In this document: positions 60,163-64,000 of the stretch, one piece after another
How positions within the stretch are numbered: the first letter of the stretch is position 1
How the letters are laid out: every line of letters begins with the position of its first letter
Assembly: GCA_007827375.1 (NCBI GenBank)
Contig: VISH01000002.1
Coordinates: 2,257,001-2,321,000 of the forward strand
Reading direction: 5' to 3'
Source of the DNA: Alteromonadaceae bacterium 2753L.S.0a.02
Lineage (GTDB): Bacteria; Pseudomonadota; Gammaproteobacteria; Pseudomonadales; Cellvibrionaceae
Length of the DNA stretch: 64,000 nt
Translations under genes and position numbers: made by a program
The notes under the pieces: model-generated
The model's input: the letters and a program-made list of their open reading frames with translations, nothing else
Databases searched by the model: none
Told to the model about the DNA's origin: nothing

Positions 60163-60186
60163 TTATGTTTCACCGTGAAATAAGAT

Positions 60187-60516
60187 ATGTATGACATCGA
60201 GAGATTGTTGCCGATAGCATTTATTTCTTTATTCGGCATTGGTGGTATTTTGATAGTGCTTAGGCTTGCGATAGAAAAGAGGATCAAGGAGCAGCACCCA
60301 GATGAATGGAGAAGGCTGGGAGAGCCGAAAATGTTTTCGGGTGAACCGGAAGTAAATACGCGTTTCGTTTCTTATTTAAATAAAAAAGAATTTAAAAATC
60401 TAAACGACGGTAAGCTGGAGCAAATCAATAGATTGTCCGGTATTATTTCGTGGGCAGCAATACCCCTCCTTTTTGCCGTTATAATACTATCTCTAATTAG
60501 CTGGGGTGTTATCTAG
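60187..60516 (+). CDS. K47: small membrane protein, 109 residues
   Basis: The frame of cassette K47 (60163-60638). An N-terminal membrane segment (LLPIAFISLFGIGGILIVL), a charged middle with HPDEWRRLGEPKMFSGEPEV, and a C-terminal segment (IISWAAIPLLFAVIILSLISW). The middle motif P-x-x-[YW]-x-x-L-G-x-P is shared with K18, so the two may be distant relatives. Function unknown. Confidence 0.72.
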   Translation: MYDIERLLPIAFISLFGIGGILIVLRLAIEKRIKEQHPDEWRRLGEPKMFSGEPEVNTRFVSYLNKKEFKNLNDGKLEQINRLSGIISWAAIPLLFAVIILSLISWGVI

Positions 60517-60531
60517 TTTGGTAGTAAATAA

Positions 60532-60644
60532 ACATAACCATCTCAGCCAGCGGACTTACGTTCCGGAGCTCGTTTTTGCGGTAAAACGCTACGCTACCAC
60601 AAAAACAAGCTCCTGCACTCCAGCCGCTGCTGCAGGGCGTTATG
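60532..60644 (+). other. attC of K47
   Basis: R'' ACATAAC; arms GGAGCTCGTTTTTGCGGT and CCACAAAAACAAGCTCC. Crossover G60638|T60639. Confidence 0.9.
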
Positions 60645-60658
60645 CGTAATTGGAAGTG

Positions 60659-61000
60659 ATGAAGACAAAACGAATAATTTTAGGAGTTGTATTGATTATT
60701 ATGGGACAAGTGGTGTTCTACGGAACTTTTATGGCTTTTCACGAATCATGGTTTCCGTATTACTACGAACACTTAGTTCCCTATTGGTTTTTAAGTTTTG
60801 CGATTCTGATTCTATTGTTACCCTATATTCTTAGTTTTATTAAAACAAATTCGAATGGTCGTGTTGGTCTTTATAAGGCTGTCTTAGGAACCAACGTTAT
60901 TGTTGTTTTAGTATGCGTAGGTGCCTGTTTGTATATGCTTGCCAATGGCTTAGTTTTTATCAGTCCAGGGGTCTATCAGATTGTACCTGAAGGTGGCTAG
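60659..61000 (+). CDS. K48: small membrane protein, 113 residues
   Basis: The frame of cassette K48 (60639-61136). ATG 60659 follows GGAAGTG; a TTG at 60650 is a weaker alternative. Three hydrophobic segments: IILGVVLIIMGQVVFYGTF, FLSFAILILLLPYILSFI and VIVVLVCVGACLYMLANGLVF. No family recognised. Confidence 0.7.
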   Translation: MKTKRIILGVVLIIMGQVVFYGTFMAFHESWFPYYYEHLVPYWFLSFAILILLLPYILSFIKTNSNGRVGLYKAVLGTNVIVVLVCVGACLYMLANGLVFISPGVYQIVPEGG

Positions 61001-61028
61001 ACTTGAAGCTCGATGAAATTAGTAGAGT

Positions 61029-61142
61029 GCATAACCAAGCCAGCCAGCGGACCTCCGTTCCGGCCTTTGAATATTGTGCTTACGCTACGCTAGCACAATA
61101 TTCAAAGGCCTACACTGCGGCCCCTGCTGCGCGGCGTTATAC
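61029..61142 (+). other. attC of K48
   Basis: Common class with a paired change: GAATATTGTGC in the left arm and CACAATATTC in the right, where other copies have GAATTTTGTGC and CACAAAATTC. Crossover G61136|T61137. Confidence 0.92.
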
Positions 61143-61567
61143 CGCGTCGAGTAGTTTTTTTATCAAGTGTAACGTGGAATGTGGGAATAGATTTTAACGA
61201 GCATTTTGGGTTCATCGGTTCGCTTAGAGTGGAGGCTTACTTGGCTTTGGCGTGTCGAATAGTTGGTGGTGCTCAATATTGAGCTCATCGCAGTGTATGT
61301 GCCATCGTTGCTCGGGTGTCGTCATACATAACAGTGCCAAGAAACCTTTTGTAAAGTAATGTAGCTTTGTTCAGAGTCCGTTCTCAAAGAACATTGCCGA
61401 ATTTAATTTTGGTAGCTTTGTTTGGTTTGGTATTTCATTGTGGTTTTGGCTGTGTTGCTTTATAACCAGTCGGTCAACTTGACACAGCCTGCTACGCGCC
61501 TTTTTGGGGTGGCTGCGCCACTTTACCCCAAAAAGCCGCTCCGCAAGCCGTGCAAGTTACCTCAGCG
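61137..61567 (+). repeat. K49: non-coding cassette, type A2 variant (431 bp)
   Basis: A more divergent A2 copy. GGTGGTGC and GTGCCATC keep pairing only through G-T pairs. No gene. Confidence 0.8.
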
Positions 61568-61988
61568 TTATAAAGCGTCGGAACCGTTAACTTTGAGGCG
61601 TTATGTTTTGGGTAAACGCTGTCGAAGGGTTTGGGATTTGGTGGCTTAAATTAGAGTTTTACTTTCTGCAAGTTGTAGGGTTTTTAATGTGGTTCTGGCT
61701 CTCGGAGAGCGAGTCAGCTTCTAATTGGTACCGGTCGTTCTATTCGCATTCGTTCGGGTTTTGTACATAATTGGCAATTTTGCGCGGTGTTCTCATCGCA
61801 TATTTAAAGAGAGTAGTTGTATTTAAAATGTCGCAAGGTCGTTTGGTCCCAATAATTTGGGCTTGTCGCGTAAGCTTTTATAACCAAGTCAGTCAGCAGG
61901 ACCTGCGTTTCGGAGCTTGTTTTTTGTGGCTAAACGCTACGCTGCCACAAAAAATAAGCTCCTCCACTGCGGCCGCTGCTGCACGGCG
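61568..61988 (+). repeat. K50: non-coding cassette, type C, single copy (421 bp)
   Basis: Begins TTATAAAGCGTCGG and is of type A length but hardly alike in sequence. A 55-codon frame (61603-61770) is very rich in Trp, Phe and Ser and has no ribosome site, so I do not call it a gene. attC 61878-61994 with R'' TTATAAC. Confidence 0.7.
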
Positions 61989-62004
61989 TTAGAGATACAA
62001 GCGA

Positions 62005-62370
62005 ATGATCAAAGTATTTACCGGAATACTTATTGGGTTAATATTTGGGTTGGGCTTCACTCGGTTCTACTATGAATCTGTTATAAGCGGCCAGTTTCAT
62101 TCAAGAAACGGGCAACAAATGCTCGATTCGCACACCTTATTATTAAGTAGAGATTCCAATAACATCCAGATAGATGATCTAGTATTGTATGACTTTTGTT
62201 TGAATCATAAGAAGATGAAAACGCTTATACATCCAGATGTAGAGTGGAACCAAAATCGGCCAAATTTCATAGCAAAAAAAGTAGCAGTAAAAAAGGCCGA
62301 GTGGTATTTAAGTTTCATACCCAAAGACAACAAATACTTAGCGCAGTGTGAAAATGTTGCGCATCTCTAA
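62005..62370 (+). CDS. K51: membrane-anchored hypothetical protein, 121 residues
   Basis: The frame of cassette K51 (61989-62454). One N-terminal membrane segment (VFTGILIGLIFGLGFTRFYY) and a basic soluble part of about 95 residues with LSRDSNNIQIDDLVLYDFC and KKVAVKKAEWYLSFIP. Two cysteines (YDFCLN, LAQCEN). No family recognised. Confidence 0.72.
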   Translation: MIKVFTGILIGLIFGLGFTRFYYESVISGQFHSRNGQQMLDSHTLLLSRDSNNIQIDDLVLYDFCLNHKKMKTLIHPDVEWNQNRPNFIAKKVAVKKAEWYLSFIPKDNKYLAQCENVAHL

Positions 62371-62456
62371 CAATCAGCACCAGGTTCAGCCGCGTTGCGG
62401 CTTGGACCTCCGTTGCGGCGCTTCGCGCCTCCACTACGGCCCCTGTGCTGGGCGTT
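62365..62456 (+). other. attC of K51, interrupted after GTT by IS1182
   Basis: R'' CTCTAAC; central GGCGCTTCGCGCC hairpin as in K43. The triplet GTT (62454-62456) joins the IS left end directly. Confidence 0.86.
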
Positions 62457-64000
62457 GAAACTGTAGAAAAACTCCAAAAATAAGGCCAATTTGATAAAAT
62501 TGACGCATGTGATCTGGAGACCGTCATGCCCAATTTCAAACCGGACAATTACAACCAGGATTTTCTTATAGCGCTCAACTTTCTAGAGCAAATAGAAGCG
62601 GATCCCTTCGCCATGGCGATACACCTCTTAGTGGACCGCATGGATATGTCACGGTATTTCCAGTCTTACAAGAACGACAACGGTGGCCGACCGGCCTACA
62701 GTCCGGCGTTATTACTTAAAATTATCTTATACAGTTACACCAAGGGCATACGTACCAGTCGGGATATTGAATGGCACTGTAAGCACAACATAATCATTCG
62801 ATCCTTGGCGTGTGATCGTGCTCCCCATTACACCACCATCGCCCACTTTATCAGCAGTCACCCTGAAGGCGTAAAAGACGTATTTGAACACATCTTATTA
62901 TGTTGTGAGGAAGAAGGGCTTCTGGGGCACGAGCTGATCGCCATTGACGGCTGTAAAATTTCATCGAACGCGGCCAAAGAGCATAGTGGAACCCTAAAAG
63001 AACTCGAAGCTAAGCGTGAAAAAATAGCCGCCTATATTGATCGGTGCATAACCGAACACCAATCACTCGATGGTCGGCGCGTGTGCGAAAAAGAACGTAA
63101 AAACGAACTCGAAAAGCGCATGGATAGACTCTTAAAACATCATGATAAGATCGATCACTTTCTAAAGAACAACGGCCCAAGGAAGGGCAAAGGCCAGCGC
63201 AACCAAGAAGTCAAAAGTAATATCACCGATAACGAGTCCTGCAAGCTTTATGGCCCGAAGGGCACGCAGCAAGGCTATAATGGCGTGGCCGCTGTCGATC
63301 AACAAAACCAGGTCATCGTAGACGCCGAGTCCTTTGGCGAAGGCAACGAAAACCACACCTTACAGCCAGTATTAGAAACCCTTAGAGAACGCTACCACCG
63401 ACTGGGGATATCTGAAAATCTCTACGAAGACGGCACCGTGATAACCGCTGATACGGGGTTTTACAGTGAGGCAAACAATGCGTATCTAAAAAGGAACAAG
63501 ATAGACGCTTATACCCCCGATCCGGAATTTCGCCAGCGAGATGAGCGATTCGATGGGCAGCATGCCAAGTATGGCAGCAAAAACCGGGTCAAGGTCAAGA
63601 AGCACCCCACGCGTTACCCAGCCAGCGCCTTCAAATTCGACGCCAAACAGAAAACCTGCGTTTGTCCGGCGGGAAAAGAACTGCTGCTCTACCGTGAATT
63701 ACACATGGAGGTGGGTAAATACCGCTTTGGGTTTGAAGGAAGGTTAACCGATTGTCGGCATTGCGCGTTAAAAAATAACTGTTTGCGAAACCCCGCCTCC
63801 CCGAATACACGTAAGGGTAAAGGGAGACAGGTTACATTTATTCATCGAACAGCGGCTTGTCCCACAGAATGGATGAAGGCACGGGTTGATAGCAAGGAAG
63901 GAAAGCGTCGCTATGGGCAACGGATGGCGACGGTAGAACCTGTCTTCGGTAATATTACGGTACGTAAGGGCTTGGATTATTTTACCTTACGGGGAAAAAC
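62457..64000 (+). mobile_element. IS1182-family insertion sequence, copy 2 (right end outside window)
   Basis: Starts GAAACTGTAGAAAAAC after GTT. As far as visible it equals copy 1 with a constant offset of 12,523 bases, so no insertion or deletion separates them. Same orientation as copy 1. Confidence 0.93.
62526..64000 (+). CDS. IS1182-family transposase, copy 2 (3' end outside window)
   Basis: The first 491 codons or so of the same transposase as 50003-51556, starting 69 bases inside the element in both copies. The first two catalytic aspartates and the third-motif glutamate region are inside the window and unbroken. The frame is open to the last base. Confidence 0.94.
   Translation, partial: MPNFKPDNYNQDFLIALNFLEQIEADPFAMAIHLLVDRMDMSRYFQSYKNDNGGRPAYSPALLLKIILYSYTKGIRTSRDIEWHCKHNIIIRSLACDRAPHYTTIAHFISSHPEGVKDVFEHILLCCEEEGLLGHELIAIDGCKISSNAAKEHSGTLKELEAKREKIAAYIDRCITEHQSLDGRRVCEKERKNELEKRMDRLLKHHDKIDHFLKNNGPRKGKGQRNQEVKSNITDNESCKLYGPKGTQQGYNGVAAVDQQNQVIVDAESFGEGNENHTLQPVLETLRERYHRLGISENLYEDGTVITADTGFYSEANNAYLKRNKIDAYTPDPEFRQRDERFDGQHAKYGSKNRVKVKKHPTRYPASAFKFDAKQKTCVCPAGKELLLYRELHMEVGKYRFGFEGRLTDCRHCALKNNCLRNPASPNTRKGKGRQVTFIHRTAACPTEWMKARVDSKEGKRRYGQRMATVEPVFGNITVRKGLDYFTLRGK

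Noticed and set aside
61603..61770. 55-codon frame in K50
   Set aside because: Composition is extreme (many Trp, Phe and Ser), there is no ribosome site, and no similar frame occurs in other cassettes.
34263..62456. Regularly spaced repeats as a CRISPR array
   Set aside because: The repeats are 50-120 bp attC sites with imperfect dyad symmetry and genes between them; there are no short uniform spacers and no cas genes.

Overview
The window reads as a chromosomal segment of a marine-type gammaproteobacterium, probably near Cellvibrionaceae. That placement is inferred from the gene order plsX-fabD-fabG-acpP-fabF-pabC-mltG-tmk-holB-pilZ-tatD, from the genes cysB, thrH and lolCDE, and from the large chromosomal integron. 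No rRNA or tRNA is present to confirm it. It has two unlike halves.

Positions 1-32,500 are ordinary housekeeping sequence. The left part is a fatty-acid synthesis cluster (plsX 3' end, fabD, fabG, acpP, fabF) that runs into pabC, mltG, tmk, holB, a pilus-type pilZ and tatD. An RluA-type pseudouridine synthase is inserted on the minus strand between tmk and holB. Next come a dimeric dUTPase, mdh, a Bcp peroxiredoxin, an AraC-type regulator, yajC, a PLP-dependent desulfhydrase/deaminase, an amino-acid:Na+ symporter, a 5'-nucleotidase and a TauE-type exporter. A sulfur and amino-acid block follows (cysB, an Fe-S-type cysH, thrH, a Rieske protein). After that are a GNAT protein, a ribosomal oxygenase, purB, hflD, mnmA, an alpha/beta hydrolase, a c-di-GMP-type PilZ protein and the lipoprotein exporter lolCDE.

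Positions 32,503-64,000 are a sedentary chromosomal integron. A tyrosine recombinase with the integron-specific insertion (intI) lies on the minus strand, convergent with lolE. A perfect LexA-type operator sits just upstream of it, so the integrase is very probably SOS-controlled. An attI region follows, and from 33,905 to 62,454 I count 51 consecutive cassettes (K1-K51 here), all in one direction. Each begins at the crossover G|TT and ends in a foldable attC site.

Thirty-one cassettes carry open frames. Most are small hypotheticals: secreted two-cysteine proteins, membrane proteins, a Tse2-like toxin with a Tsi2-like partner (present twice), two lipoyl-like proteins, an Mrr-like nuclease, a TonB-C-terminal protein, and a zinc-ribbon plus WYL-like pair. 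The other twenty have no convincing gene. Nineteen of these belong to two recurrent non-coding families of near-constant length: type A (13 copies, about 414-431 bp) and type B (6 copies, 440-441 bp). Type B has three conserved hairpins, one with compensatory base changes, so it is a strong candidate for a structured RNA or regulatory element that travels as an integron cassette.

The array is also invaded by transposable elements. There is one IS30-family element, two copies of an IS1182-family element and one short non-autonomous relative. Both IS1182 copies and the short relative sit exactly after the GTT crossover triplet of an attC site. This indicates site-specific targeting of attC by this transposon family.
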